Assembly: GCF_963675165.1 (NCBI RefSeq)
Contig: NC_087383.1
Location: 4,618,979-4,682,978, forward strand
Direction: 5' to 3'
DNA length: 64,000 bases
From: Halichondria panicea
Lineage: Eukaryota > Porifera > Demospongiae > Suberitida > Halichondriidae
Position 1 is the first letter of the stretch, and each line of letters starts with the position of its first letter. Below are positions 54,684 through 64,000 of the stretch, one piece after another. Under the pieces are notes generated by a model. The model had not been told where the DNA came from and ran no database searches. It worked only from the letters and a program-made list of their open reading frames with translations. A program made the position numbers and the translations under genes.

Positions 54684-55069
54684 TAGGGGTTGGTAGATTA
54701 TGCTCGAGATATTACCTATTATGCTCAAGTAAACAGCCTATTATTCTTTTTCAAATTGCCTATTCTTTTCAAATCGCCTATTATTCCCACATTATTCCTC
54801 CAAAAAAAACATAGGCCCCATGTCGTCACACAAGTATAACATCAGCCACGTGACTCTATCTATATTAACACTATAATATAGAATTTCAAAAAGATTTAAA
54901 CCAGTACTTCCAAATGTTTGTATACTAGATCTATGACTCGTACAACCTGTATTTCTGTGAAAAAAATAATTGTAGTAAATGTGCCTATTATGCCAGCGTA
55001 ATTCTTCTCACCAAAAAGATGCACCTATATTGTGCTCAAAATTATGCTAGCATAATCTACCAACCCCTA
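54684..55069. mobile_element. hAT-like MITE with 8-base target duplication
   Basis: Perfect 21-base terminal inverted repeats begin taggggttggtagattatgc at both ends. Flanks tctccaag (54676-54683) and tctccaaa (55070-55077) make an 8-base duplication with one mismatch, as expected for hAT elements. The 386-base interior has many tattatgc / gcctattatt phrases and no frame for a transposase. A relative starts at 56758. Confidence 0.9.
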
Positions 55070-55968
55070 TCTCCAAACGTACTATCAGGACCACCTCACT
55101 TCCATTATAAGTGCCTAATTGATATACACATGTATAGTTTTTTCTGGTTCTATGTGCTTTTTTTAACCATGATAATTAGACTCCCTAAATACACGCCGCC
55201 AGCCGCCAGGAGTCCAATCTCCAAAAGAAACGTACGACCTCTGGATTTCTCACCTTTATAATTAATTAATGGTCTTACCATTCATGTTCATTCTAATTAC
55301 AGCACCACTCTAATTATACGAAACTTAAATATTTGCAATATAGCCGTATAAATGGAAAATATTGGCGAGCATATAATTATATGTGGCAATTTGGCAAATT
55401 TTACATATTCATTAATTATTGTACAGCAGCGGACGCACGTCATTGCCATAGTAGCATGCCCGTGACGCCAAATTGGAGATACTTTACTCTAATAATTATT
55501 AACCCTTCTGTTCAAATGTCAAATGGCTTACCAAAATGTTTCTGTTTACTATAAACTCTTAATAGTCTCACAAAAAAGGTTAAGAGTGCTATGAACAAAT
55601 GTGGTACATATACATATAATCATTAAATTATAATAAATAATTTTCATGCAGGCTAAATATCTAGACTCTACAGTCTACATGTATATATTCATACGAAATA
55701 AGACTGAGGTGTATCTTGCTGATCAGTATAATTATAGTGACTGTACCTTCGAACGCATTCACCTGAGTGGTGTTGTATAACTCGAGGATAATAAATAATA
55801 TAATTTTGTGGTTACAAGGATTGATCAAACCTTGAAATGTGTGGTTGCGGAATTTCAAATCACAGTCTAGAGTCTAGTTTATATACCTACAACTCAACCT
55901 TTAGACTTTGGTACAACAAAAATTAATAATTATAGGCAACATAACATTTATGTAAACCAAATCCACAA
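55070..55968. other. AT-rich spacer, no gene recognised
   Basis: Short open frames on both strands (for example plus 55019-55261, minus 55661-55858) lack protein-like composition or splice support. Nothing else is seen. Confidence 0.4.
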
Positions 55969-56432
55969 TCATTCTGAGCTAAAGATAAACTTCTCCATTT
56001 CTTTTTTGTCCATTCTGATCGTCAGCCACTCTCGCAAACACTTTCCCCCGATACGCTCGTACAAATCAAAGGCTTTAGTGTTACTGTCTAGTACCTGCCA
56101 TACCATTCTTTGGCAGTCTTTAGTCTTGGCCACCTGTGTGCAGGTTAACGTACTTGCAAAATGTCAATGTAATTTTTCGTTACCTTGGCACATTCTCTCA
56201 TCAAAGCTGTACCAAAACCAGTGTCTGATAATATCGGAGTGAATATCCTTAATAGTCAGGCAACCTTCAATAATTATTGTCTCACTTCTGTATTGCTGTC
56301 TTACGAATAGATCCTCTAGAAATAACACTCGTCCCTCCCAAGTAGAGTAGTTGAAGAAGTAGAGAGCATACCCAACGAGTCTCTCATTCTTCACCATCTT
56401 TGAGCTTCGCAAATCAGGTGGAGACGTACTTT
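55969..56432 (-). CDS. diamine acetyltransferase (SSAT-like), C-terminal exons, copy A
   Basis: Three minus-strand exons, 56286-56432, 56184-56224 and 55969-56133, join in phase and give about 117 residues. They match the second half of spermidine/spermine N1-acetyltransferase, a GNAT enzyme that acetylates polyamines with acetyl-CoA. VGYALYFFNYSTWEGRVLFL and EDLFVRQQYRN correspond to the conserved GxAxYxF-Y-W-G-LEDxFV-YR block. TGFGTALM is the acetyl-CoA loop (usual form RGxGIG). Then VWQVLDSNTKAFDLYERIGG and the C-terminal WLTIRMDKKEMEKF follow. The first 55 or so residues of the family were not found upstream, so this may be a partial gene or one with a distant first exon. Copy B at 61825 is nearly identical. 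Confidence 0.75.
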
Positions 56433-56568
56433 CTGCATGGGAGACGAGCAAACACAGTAATACTTTCCATGTGATGAATGGATGAACTAGATAGCACTGA
56501 CGTGCTAAACCCTAAGCGGTGTGTTTAGCTTTAGCTAGCTCAACGAATTTAACATCAAAATTTGCCAC

Positions 56569-56741
56569 TATAGAGCCTCGATTATCCGACTTGGCAAATG
56601 ATCGTGCTCCTTTATCTTCTGCGCACTAAATAAGCACTGCTGTTATCAGGTGGATCAAGGCGTTGCATGCATGGTTTATCCATTCAGTTATCCAGCCTGC
56701 CTGCCTTTGGAACTTAGGTGTCGAGGTTCTACTGTATTAAA
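56569..56741. mobile_element. Tigger/pogo MITE
   Basis: The left text tagagcctcgattatccgac and right text gtcgaggttctactgta are the classic Tigger-like termini (CAGTAGAACCTCGA on the other strand). It is about 170 bases, non-coding, and lies upstream of SSAT copy A. Confidence 0.7.
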
Positions 56742-56757
56742 ATAAAATACCACGGGT

Positions 56758-57080
56758 AGGGGTTGGTAGATTATGCTGGCATAATGGACACATTTATAAC
56801 AAGTATCCTTTATGAAAATAATACGCAGGTTTTGAAATTAGTAAATTTTGTATAGGCCGTACTGGGTGGTTATTAGAGTATATTTTAATAGATAGAGACA
56901 TGTGGCCATCATTATTTATAGTACTTGTGCGACAACATGTGGTCTATATTGTGCTTTGGAGGAATAAGCGATTTTAAGTAGGCCCTGATTCTCATAAAAA
57001 TCTGATTATTTCCAAAAATGTGACATAATACAAAATTAGGACGTAGACATAAACACAACACACAACAGGCTGACACAAGA
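56758..57080. mobile_element. relative of the hAT-like MITE, right end unclear
   Basis: It begins taggggttggtagattatgc, identical to the terminal repeat at 54684. It continues tggcataatggacacattta, which matches the inverted right half of that element. A matching opposite terminus was not found, so this is a truncated or rearranged copy. Confidence 0.6.
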
Positions 57081-57184
57081 CATAATTAATATATAATGAT
57101 TCTCAGTGTTTGCTAACTTGCTACCTCAGCCATTTTTGCTATGAGAATGTCGTCCTCATCGTTAATTTAACACTCATCTCATGA

Positions 57185-57500
57185 AACAGTGCAGCTTCGA
57201 AGCTCTTTCCTTTACTTAGCAGCTAGCATTCTGCATATCTAACTTCTAAATAAATTATATTAACAGACTGTGCTATACACAATCTGAAAAGACTGCAATA
57301 GCCTTCAATATAGTCAACTTGAGAACGAAGCGAATTATTTTGCAAATCCATAAATTGCAATGCAAGAAAACATGACTAAAATCCTGTGGACGCTCTTACT
57401 TGCATGCACACCATTTATTATTGAGCTATAGCAGTTTACACACACAAACACACTACCGTATACCTCTCTGCTCGTGCGCACACTGAGGCATAACTTGTTG
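57185..57500. repeat. partial copy of the GCACCGCGGGTGCTGATGCC repeat
   Basis: It matches the second half of the repeat at 39813-40384: tgagaacgaagcgaattatt-ttgcaaatcc, aagaaaacatgacta, and the end taccgtatacctctctgctc-gtgcgcacactgaggcata. Confidence 0.65.
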
Positions 57501-57811
57501 TGTTGAGGCTATCCATTGAGGCTATCCATGTAAACGCAGCTAGCGCTATGGCATCCAATTAGTGAGCAGACTCAGAATACACAAGGCAGACCAGACCAAT
57601 GGACTACTAACACTCGTGGCCGCCTACGTGCCTCGAGTTAATAATAGCGAAGTCAAGTATAGATCCACAGTACATTCTAGTGGCCATAATCGTTCAGTCG
57701 TCTCGTGGGTATTCTAATTAGCTAAGCACCGGAACAGAAAATAATTTAGTTAAGTTAATGCTCAATTACAACAGAACATATTTGAGGTTGGGTGCTAGAG
57801 CGGTATATCAT

Positions 57812-58177
57812 CAAGGGCGCGTATAAAAAGAGAAGAGAGCACGCAACTGACTAGCCTCGATCCCAGGCCGAGTTTTCGCTTTTATAACGGTTAGGCGAAC
57901 AACCGTTATAAAAGCGAAAACTCGGCCTGGGATCGAGGCTAGCAACTGACTCAATGTGTGAGTAAAAACCAAAGCCAGTACTTTACACACAAATCTATTA
58001 ATAGAAGTAGATAATTATTACCAAGGGCATGCAACTTACTATATCTAGTACACGTAGCGAGCAGAATTCAAATGTGGGCGGATGAACGAATTTAGTTTAA
58101 TTGCATGAATTGCTAAAAATAGAAATTTTACATTCATCTGCCCTTGAATTCATAGCTATTGCATGCCCTCTTCTTGG
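57812..58177. mobile_element. rearranged palindromic MITE, CAAGGGCGTATAAAAG family, copy 3
   Basis: It begins caagggcgcgtataaaaaga and ends near gcatgccctcttcttg, with a second internal start (ccaagggcatgcaacttact at 58021). It carries the 90-base insertion described next. Confidence 0.7.
57852..57941. mobile_element. 90-base perfect-palindrome element nested in a MITE
   Basis: Two 41-base arms, tagcctcgatcccaggccga-gttttcgcttttataacggtt and its exact inverse, are separated by only 8 bases (aggcgaac). The insertion has a perfect 9-base target duplication gcaactgac (57843-57851 and 57942-57950), which suggests a Mutator-type element. Solitary fragments occur at 15296 and 31415. Confidence 0.92.
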
Positions 58178-58514
58178 TGTCATGGTCTATCAGGTTGATT
58201 TATCGGAACGTGAATGACACTGTACAACCCGATTACGTTTCTAACTATTACGAATTGCAATCCGTGCCAAACCAAATGGCCGTACTTCAGAGAGTAGCGA
58301 TTCTACTGTATTTCATGTATAATACCATAATTGATGTAATTACAGCGCCAGAAATAATTAATTCCACTTCTGAGTGGCGCATCTTTAGAACACAAAAAAT
58401 TGCGTTCAGCCCAAGCTGGTGCCTAAATTATGGTGGCGCTTAACTAATACAGCTAATTGAGGAAAATAATGGGTGTGGTCTTGTTATACGTATACGCTGC
58501 ACAGCTGCATTGTT

Positions 58515-58920
58515 TTGCAAGTTTGTTTACTATATGCATGGATCAAGCAACTGAATGCTACAGAAGTGTTGTTCGTGGTTTCCAAAAATGTATGGTCTCC
58601 TACAATAAATGAAGAGTTACCAACTCGCTATTGCCAAACCTCCAATGAGAAACACTGTGGGGGGTGTTCCCAAAGAAATTTCTCGAATATGCTGGCATTT
58701 CATTGGTAGGGGTGGGACAATAACCTGCGTTGTAACTGGAAGGAGGCAGTGTTCCTTTTTACCGGAAGGTAGACTTGAGATACCTAATTGTATTTACAAG
58801 TTTCAGGGGGAAAAAAAGGACATTAAAAAGTTGAACTCACTGCTGATGGATATGAAGTATAAACCAATAGTACTTCAATTGACAGTAAAACATTTTTATT
58901 TACCCCTCCCGTTTATGTAA
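58515..58920 (+). pseudogene. HIRAN-like domain protein, broken
   Basis: One frame reads NVWSPTINEELPTRYCQTSN. After a shift, another reads VPKEISRICWHFIGRGGTIT followed by VVTGRRQ and a Leu/Ile-rich end at 58918-58920. The combined pattern (VWxPxxxExL ... VPxExSRxxWxFxxxGG) is like HIRAN-type modules common in invertebrate transposon-associated genes. The two halves are out of frame with each other, so the gene is inactive. It lies inside the pogo-like element on the strand opposite to the transposase. Family assignment is tentative. Confidence 0.45.
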
Positions 58921-59129
58921 AATGATTGATTCTTTGGTGTCATGTACTTGTCTATTAAAACAGCATGATCATTCATTATAGTGTGATGCACGTTACCATT
59001 ATAAGAGCTATAATTGTAGGAGGTAATGCTATGTTCAAGTACAATAAGGCCTTGGGTCTCAGTTTTCATCTTCAGTGATCAATTCAAACTCGGGTGAACT
59101 GATTGCTTTATCGGAATATTCGCTCACGT

Positions 59130-60480
59130 TCATCTCTCTATTAGAAAATAGTTCTTGATGAGTTCCAGCAATTGAAATGCTTCTGAGTCGCTTGAAAATG
59201 GATCTGAATCCTGGTTGGCACTTTCTTCTTGAGCCTGAAATCCCATTGTTTCTTCTCCAAAAACCTCGCTGATAATTTCTTCAATTTCTTTTCGGACTGT
59301 TTCATTTCGAATGAGGTCGTTTTCATGTCCACCAAGAGCATTGGATAGGTCTGTAACTAAAAAAGATTTCGTAATGATACTTGTGTTCAAATTAAGAGTG
59401 GAGTTTGCATTTTCAATCCAATCTAAAACCATTTGTTTAGAAGGTGCTTTTATTTTGTCGATGGAGAATCTGACTGCTCAAGTATACATGATTCACGAAG
59501 AATTGCTTTAACTGGCTTGTTTAAGCTTACATCAAGGGTTGCAAAACAGATGTACATCCGCCAGGGATCACTCGAACAGTGGTATTCGTTGAAGCAAAGG
59601 CACTCTGAACTGCTGTTGTAAGGTGTGCAGAGAAGGAATCAAGAAAAAGCAGAGAAGGCCTCTTCATCTTGACCCAAACCATTTGTATCCATTTGAGCAT
59701 TTGGGGCTCATCTACCCATGCCTTGTTTTGATATGAAATGCAAGTATCCTCGGAGTTGGCTTTGACATTAATCAAGGTTCGTGTGGTAGTACCCTTGAAT
59801 ATTATCATTGGGGGCAACATTTTACCACTTGCTGTGCAGGCAAGAACAGCAGTAATTCTTCGCTTGTCAGAATTAGTTGACCGAACTCGAACGGATTTTT
59901 CCCCAATTTTTTCCACAACACAAGAAGGCACCATATCAAAGAAAACTGGAGTTTCGTCCATATTGGCTATAAGATCATACGAAAAATCACCATTCTGTCG
60001 TACATGGTACACGTCTTGTCGAAATCGTGCCATTTTTTCTTCGAGGTCTGCAGGCAACATTTGAGCGATTGAGGTTTGGCGTCGCAACGTCCAATTGTGC
60101 CGTTGAAAGAAACTCTTCATCCATCCATCTGAAGCTTTGAAGTGGGGGTTGAACGATGATGGAGCTTTTAAGCGTACAATCTGCTTCGATACAGGAGCAT
60201 TACAATTGTCTCGCTTTTCAAGGATCCATTTGCTTATTTCTTGATCAACGGGTACGAAAGTTTCCTACCGTGTCCCTTCTTGAAAGTTCTTTTAACTCTG
60301 CGTGGATGTTTGATAGTGTCCATTTCTTCTTTTAGCCACATTTGTACATTTTTGTGATGTACTTGAAACTTTCTGGCAGCTTTCCTCCCCCCATGATGTC
60401 TGGCATACTGAGCAACCTTTGATTTTTGAGAAATGCTGTAGATTTGTCTCAGTTGTTTTGCTGCAGGGGATATAATTATG
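59130..60480 (-). pseudogene. pogo/Tigger-type DDE transposase, frameshifted
   Basis: The largest open part (59527-60120) holds the DDE1 catalytic core: NMDETPVFFDM (first Asp), LLFLDSFSAHLT (second Asp) and IPGGCTSVLQPL, where the family continues with Asp. A one-base shift just after that phrase near 59535 places a stop before the following block (NKPVKAILRE), and the C-terminal tail (VTDLSNALGGHEND) sits in another frame at 59130-59432. Upstream, near 60240-60270, a second shift separates the core from the helix-turn-helix region (RQIYSISQKSKVAQYARHHG, RKAARKFQVHHKNVQMWL). At least two disruptions therefore make it inactive. It resembles POGK/Tigger-like proteins more than hAT or PiggyBac. 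Confidence 0.85.
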
Positions 60481-60599
60481 TACGGTAACTTGATGTATTA
60501 TTAATTAAAAGTACCACCATAATTTAAGCACCACGGCGATTACTACGGACGGTATTATCTAATAGTGATTGTACATGCAAATTCCAACTACACGTACTC

Positions 60600-60930
60600 T
60601 CACCTGGATGTGTATTTGGAATTGCAGATGAGGAGGTCGAGGAGTGTGGCAAGTCAGTGTCAGACTCATCAGTGTCAGACTCAGAACCTACCATGCACTG
60701 GCAGTACTGAAGCAGAGCTAGGTGGTTGTACTTGTTCTTTCCTAGGTGGTCGGCCAACAGGGCGTTTTTCCTTGAAGGCATACTTGCTGTCGGTTTCCCT
60801 GTCTGGCTGTAAAACAACACTTCTAGGTGCTGAATCCGTCAGCTTAGTAGCAGAGAATAGGATCCTGAAGCCATCTAGAGAGATCTCTAGTCTGTCTAAC
60901 CAAAGAGGTATTGTAGCGCGCATATAGCAA
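60600..60930 (-). pseudogene. probable N-terminal exons of the pogo transposase (AT-hook)
   Basis: Minus-strand text encodes EISLDGFRILFSATKLTD ... EKRPVGRPPRKEQVQPP, with an AT-hook-like GRPP core. A possible donor follows, then an acidic Ser/Asp segment (SESDTDESDTDLPHSSTSSS) ending at a donor (ccag then gtgagagt). It lies between the helix-turn-helix region and the right terminus of the element, so it is most simply the 5' part of the same transposon gene. Confidence 0.45.
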
Positions 60931-61181
60931 CTGCCTCTAGCAACAGTGCAGTGCACAGCAACAGCACTGCAACAGTGCACAGCTACATTTTTATATAATT
61001 ATTATTATTATTATGCGCATGCGCATAATAATTACGGGACGTTACAAACATGCCTATTTATAAGCGCCAGAAAACAAATAATTCCAGCAACGGTTGGCGC
61101 TTTTTTAGGACCTAAAAAATTATGCTGATGCTGACGTGGCGCTTAAATTATGGTGGCGCTGTAATTACACTAATTACGGTA

Positions 61182-61824
61182 TGTACCTTGTGGATCTGAA
61201 TTTAACTCCGCCACCAGTAAATGGAAATATTTCTCTTCCCCAAACCCATCTCGTAGAAGTTCTGGAGAAAGAAAACTTGGTTACCATCTTATATCCCACG
61301 TACAATTTTCACAGTAACAAAAACCTAACCTTTCTCACCAATCTTCAAGGCACAGGGTTCGTTTCGATGCTCAGCGAAGAGCTATAATTTATTATAAACA
61401 TAATTATCGATTTATATGAAACGTCAAATAATTATTGGATGATGCAAGGCTTGCTCATACCTGAATCATCCACAAGACACTGGGAATGTCTTCTGCACTG
61501 GCTTGTCTGATGGTATGGCCTGAGCCTAGTGGGGCATCTCTCCTCGAATTTGAAGCCATAATTCACATGAATCGCATGCATGTAAACGCCTATTTCCCAC
61601 GCCCACTTCCTCTCTGATCATTAATTTTTAGGCAGATAGGAACTTTCCCTTGCAAATGCCATACTGCATAGTATCTATGAAATACTGAAAATAAATTGTC
61701 CAGTGTTTTAATAATTATAGTCACTCATAATTATAGCCATACCTACAAGTTCAACTGAAGCCTTTGATTGTACATGTACAACAAAATGAATAAGCGCAAC
61801 TCTATAATAAAATAAAATCCACGA
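61182..61824. other. spacer, no gene recognised
   Basis: A plus-strand frame open to 61387 (DLNLTPPPVNGNISLPQTHL) begins within the right transposon terminus and has no recognised relatives. The rest is non-coding. Confidence 0.35.
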
Positions 61825-62273
61825 TCATTCTGAGCTAGAGATAAAATTCTCCATTCCTTTCTTGTCCATTCTAATCGTCAACCACTCTCGCAAACACTTT
61901 CCTCCAATACGCTCGTACAAATCGAAGGCTTTAGTGTTACTGTCTAGTACCTGCCACACCATTCTTCGGCGGTCTTTAGTCTTGGCCACCTGAATGTGTG
62001 CAGGTTAATGAGAAGCTACTTGCAAATTCGATCATTACCTTGGCACATTCTCTTATGAAAGCTGTTCCAAGACCAATATCTGATAGTCATTAAAAGTCAG
62101 GCAAACTACAATAATTATTGTCTCACTTCTGTATTGCTGTCTTACGAATAGATCCTCTAGATATAACACTCGTCCCTCCCAAGTAGAGTAGTTGAAGAAG
62201 TAGAGAGCATACCCGACAAGTCTCTCATTCCTCACCATCTTTGAGCTTCGCAAATCAGGTGGATACGTGCTTT
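61825..62273 (-). CDS. diamine acetyltransferase (SSAT-like), C-terminal exons, copy B
   Basis: Exons 62127-62273, 62039-62079 and 61825-61989 have exactly the same lengths (147, 41, 165) and phases as copy A. The products are nearly identical: VGYALYFFNYSTWEGRVLYL, EDLFVRQQYRNIGLGTAFIR, and the same C-terminus with WLTIRMDKKGMENF. The loop reads IGLGTA instead of TGFGTA. Similarity continues past the upstream exon boundary (gagcaaacacagtaat-like text), showing a segmental duplication rather than a retrocopy. As with copy A, the first exon or exons were not found within the window. Confidence 0.75.
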
Positions 62274-62751
62274 CTGCATGAAAGATGAGCAAACACAAAC
62301 AGTAGTGCTGTCCATGTGATGGAATGGATGAACTATAATAATATAGAGAGCTGACCGGTTGTATAAATAAGTATAATATATTATAACATCTCACAATCAG
62401 TGTTGAAAAGCCATACATACAAAATATATAGTGTGTATGTATATATGAAAACCTAGCATGCAGGAATATCAGTATGACAAGACAAACGACTGTGGTGTGC
62501 ATGGTCAGACATAATTATTAGGATTAACAGAAGTCCGCAAAAATAAAGTCTATAGGGCACCTGGCATGCATTGAGTCAGCGTAGAGCCTTCCCATGAAAT
62601 AATTAGGGCTGTAGTGCGCATGCATGTGTAATGGCGTGCCTTGCTAGCTAGTGTATAGCCAACGTGCTAGTATAGCCAACGAGCAAGGAAAGCTTCTTAG
62701 CTTTTACTTGCACAGGCGAAGCTTTAACATCAAAATATGCTACTATTAAAA

Positions 62752-63210
62752 TGAAATAACTGCGGGTGCTGATGCCTCGATGAAAGCTAGCTGCACATGA
62801 AGCTACTGCTATTTAATAGTTGCTTGCGCTATGCAGGAATGGTGCAAGATAGTGGAAGTGATCGACCTGATAGTGGCTAAAAGGGTGTATGCCTATAAAG
62901 TTCAAAGTCCATACTTAATGGCTGCATTCAGTGCTTCTTGCAGCTACCAACAAATAGCTAGTATTTTAGTGCAGAGCTACAGAAGCTAAGTAATATCACA
63001 GGTTTTGCTATACACGAGTCTAAAGAGACTGCATTGGCCTTCAAAGTAGTCAAAACTCGCGGAACGGAGCATTATCTTCCAAGAAAGCATGACTAAAAGC
63101 CTATTGAAGCTCTTACTTGCACAGGTACGTACTATTTATCATTGAGCTATATATCAGTCTACATTACACACAAACACTATACCATATACCTCGCTGCGCA
63201 TAACTATATT
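62752..63210. repeat. diverged copy of the GCACCGCGGGTGCTGATGCC repeat
   Basis: It starts ctgcgggtgctgatgcctcg and shares cttcttgcagctaccaa, agtgcagagctac, ggctttgctatacac-like and gcatgactaaaagcctattg phrases, ending at tacctcgctgcgcataac. Confidence 0.65.
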
Positions 63211-63469
63211 AACTTATTTTGTTGAGGCTATCTTGCATGGTTCAGACTTTGTTGGTTTTTAATCAAAAAGGTAACAGGACGTATAAAGATTACATGACAC
63301 ACAATACGTTAAGGTTCATTGACTCTTATCACGACTTATAGCAACTGCAACCACAGTCTTGCTAAACACTTTTTTTATCTTGTTATGTTATGTTACCATC
63401 CCAAACCGGTTTATTAGCGTATAATTATGCTGATAGGGTATAACAGCAGAGCTCTAGGCGCTTATATAA

Positions 63470-63860
63470 TGAAAGCACCGCAGGTGCTGATGCCTCGGTG
63501 GAGATGCCAAAGCTACATAACATAAAGCTACTAATAGCTTTTAATACACATTATAGTTTAATATGCATGATGAACATTAATTTGCTACATGCAAACTTAA
63601 AGACTAGAGTGGGTAATGAATGATCGATCATGATTGTTGTTAAAAACGATGCTAAAAGTTCAAGTCTAAAATTAATAGCTGCATCAGTAGAGCCTTGCAG
63701 CTCTCTTTTGACTCTTGCAGCTAGTGTTCTAGTGCAGAGCTACCTACTAAGTAGAGTAGCAACACTCGGTGAACTAGTTTTGCTACGTGCTCTTCAGAAA
63801 AGGCTGCAATGGCATTCCAAGTAAGCAAAACTAGGCATAACTCGAGAACTTCAATCGGTA
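63470..63860. repeat. copy of the GCACCGCGGGTGCTGATGCC repeat, 5' part
   Basis: It starts gcaccgcaggtgctgatgcc and runs with high similarity to 39822-40200, including aaggctgcaatggcattcca and tcgagaac. It is interrupted at 63843 by a MITE remnant ending in cgctatacggta. Confidence 0.75.
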
Positions 63861-63914
63861 CAGTAGTTCATACGAAAATTTGCATCAACAAAAATTACCC
63901 GCTATACGGTATAA

Positions 63915-64000
63915 CCAAGGGCGTATAAAAGAAGAGAGGATGCAACAGCAAAAAAGCAGAATTCAAACGTGGGCGGATGAATGTGTGACTGTGCACAAAA
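63915..64000. mobile_element. palindromic MITE, CAAGGGCGTATAAAAG family, copy 4 (cut by window end)
   Basis: The left arm caagggcgtataaaagaaga and inner aattcaaacgtgggcggatg match copies 1-3. The right half lies outside the window. Confidence 0.8.

Larger units (their letters stand above)
58323..61181 (-). mobile_element. decayed pogo-like DNA transposon
   Basis: The outer 28 bases at 58323-58350 and 61154-61181 are inverted and match at 25 positions; the inner 16 (tgtaattacagcgcca) are identical. Flanks are TA. Inside, on the minus strand, lie a broken transposase and, on the plus strand, a broken HIRAN-like frame. Unusually, blocks of about 100 bases next to the termini (58344-58441 and 61063-61160, both from agcgccaga to tggtggcgct) are in direct, not inverted, orientation. 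A further inverted fragment of the block is at 60514-60538. The total length of 2.86 kb suits a pogo/Tigger element. Confidence 0.8.

Noticed and set aside
58344-61160. LTR retrotransposon suggested by 100-base direct repeats
   Set aside because: The contents are a DDE transposase and the outermost 28 bases are inverted with TA flanks; no reverse transcriptase or tRNA primer site is seen.
61136-61387. Plus-strand 83-codon frame
   Set aside because: It begins inside a transposon terminus and has no recognisable motif or splice structure.

Overview
The window reads as nuclear DNA of a demosponge. The strongest marker is a spongin-type short-chain collagen gene (37393-38252, minus). Other eukaryotic signs are GT-AG introns of about 50-280 bases that keep codon phase, an AT-rich background, many copies of the octamer TACATGTA, and dense small inverted-repeat transposons. 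All assignments come from reading the translated sequence and from family knowledge; no database search was run.

Layout. (1) 1-3127, minus: 5' end of DDX46/Prp5, a spliceosomal helicase. A 0.5 kb divergent spacer separates it from (2) 3637-14792, plus: a very large secreted, probably GPI-anchored surface protein, with a signal-peptide exon and a giant 7 kb exon. Its 4 kb intron holds a possible small minus-strand gene and a long inverted repeat. (3) 15402-19410, plus: a Lines/LINS1 homologue in seven exons. (4) 19608-24522, plus: a PIAS SUMO E3 ligase. (5) 25514-31218, plus: a second SP-RING protein that carries an SPT5-like KOW pair instead of SAP/PINIT and ends in a SUMO-interaction motif. 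(6) 31731-44270, plus: TFIP11, rebuilt as 18 exons giving 825 residues, with the spongin collagen gene nested antisense in one intron. (7) 44733-about 46956, plus: a thrombospondin-repeat surface or secreted protein whose 3' end is open in all three forward frames. (8) 48274-53894, minus: GALNS, rebuilt as 13 exons giving 514 residues with an intact sulfatase active-site motif. (9) 55969-64000: repeat-rich tail with two near-identical minus-strand SSAT (diamine acetyltransferase) gene ends flanking a decayed pogo-like transposon.

Functionally, two pre-mRNA splicing factors (DDX46, TFIP11) and two SUMO-ligase-type proteins lie close together. The extracellular genes (giant surface protein, spongin collagen, TSP1 protein, lysosomal GALNS) fit a matrix-rich animal. 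Introns and spacers are seeded with MITEs. Several families end in TACCGTA and are flanked by TA, matching the termini of the broken pogo-like element at 58323-61181, which makes that superfamily their likely mobiliser. Three exons have their 3' end plus splice donor duplicated in the adjoining intron.
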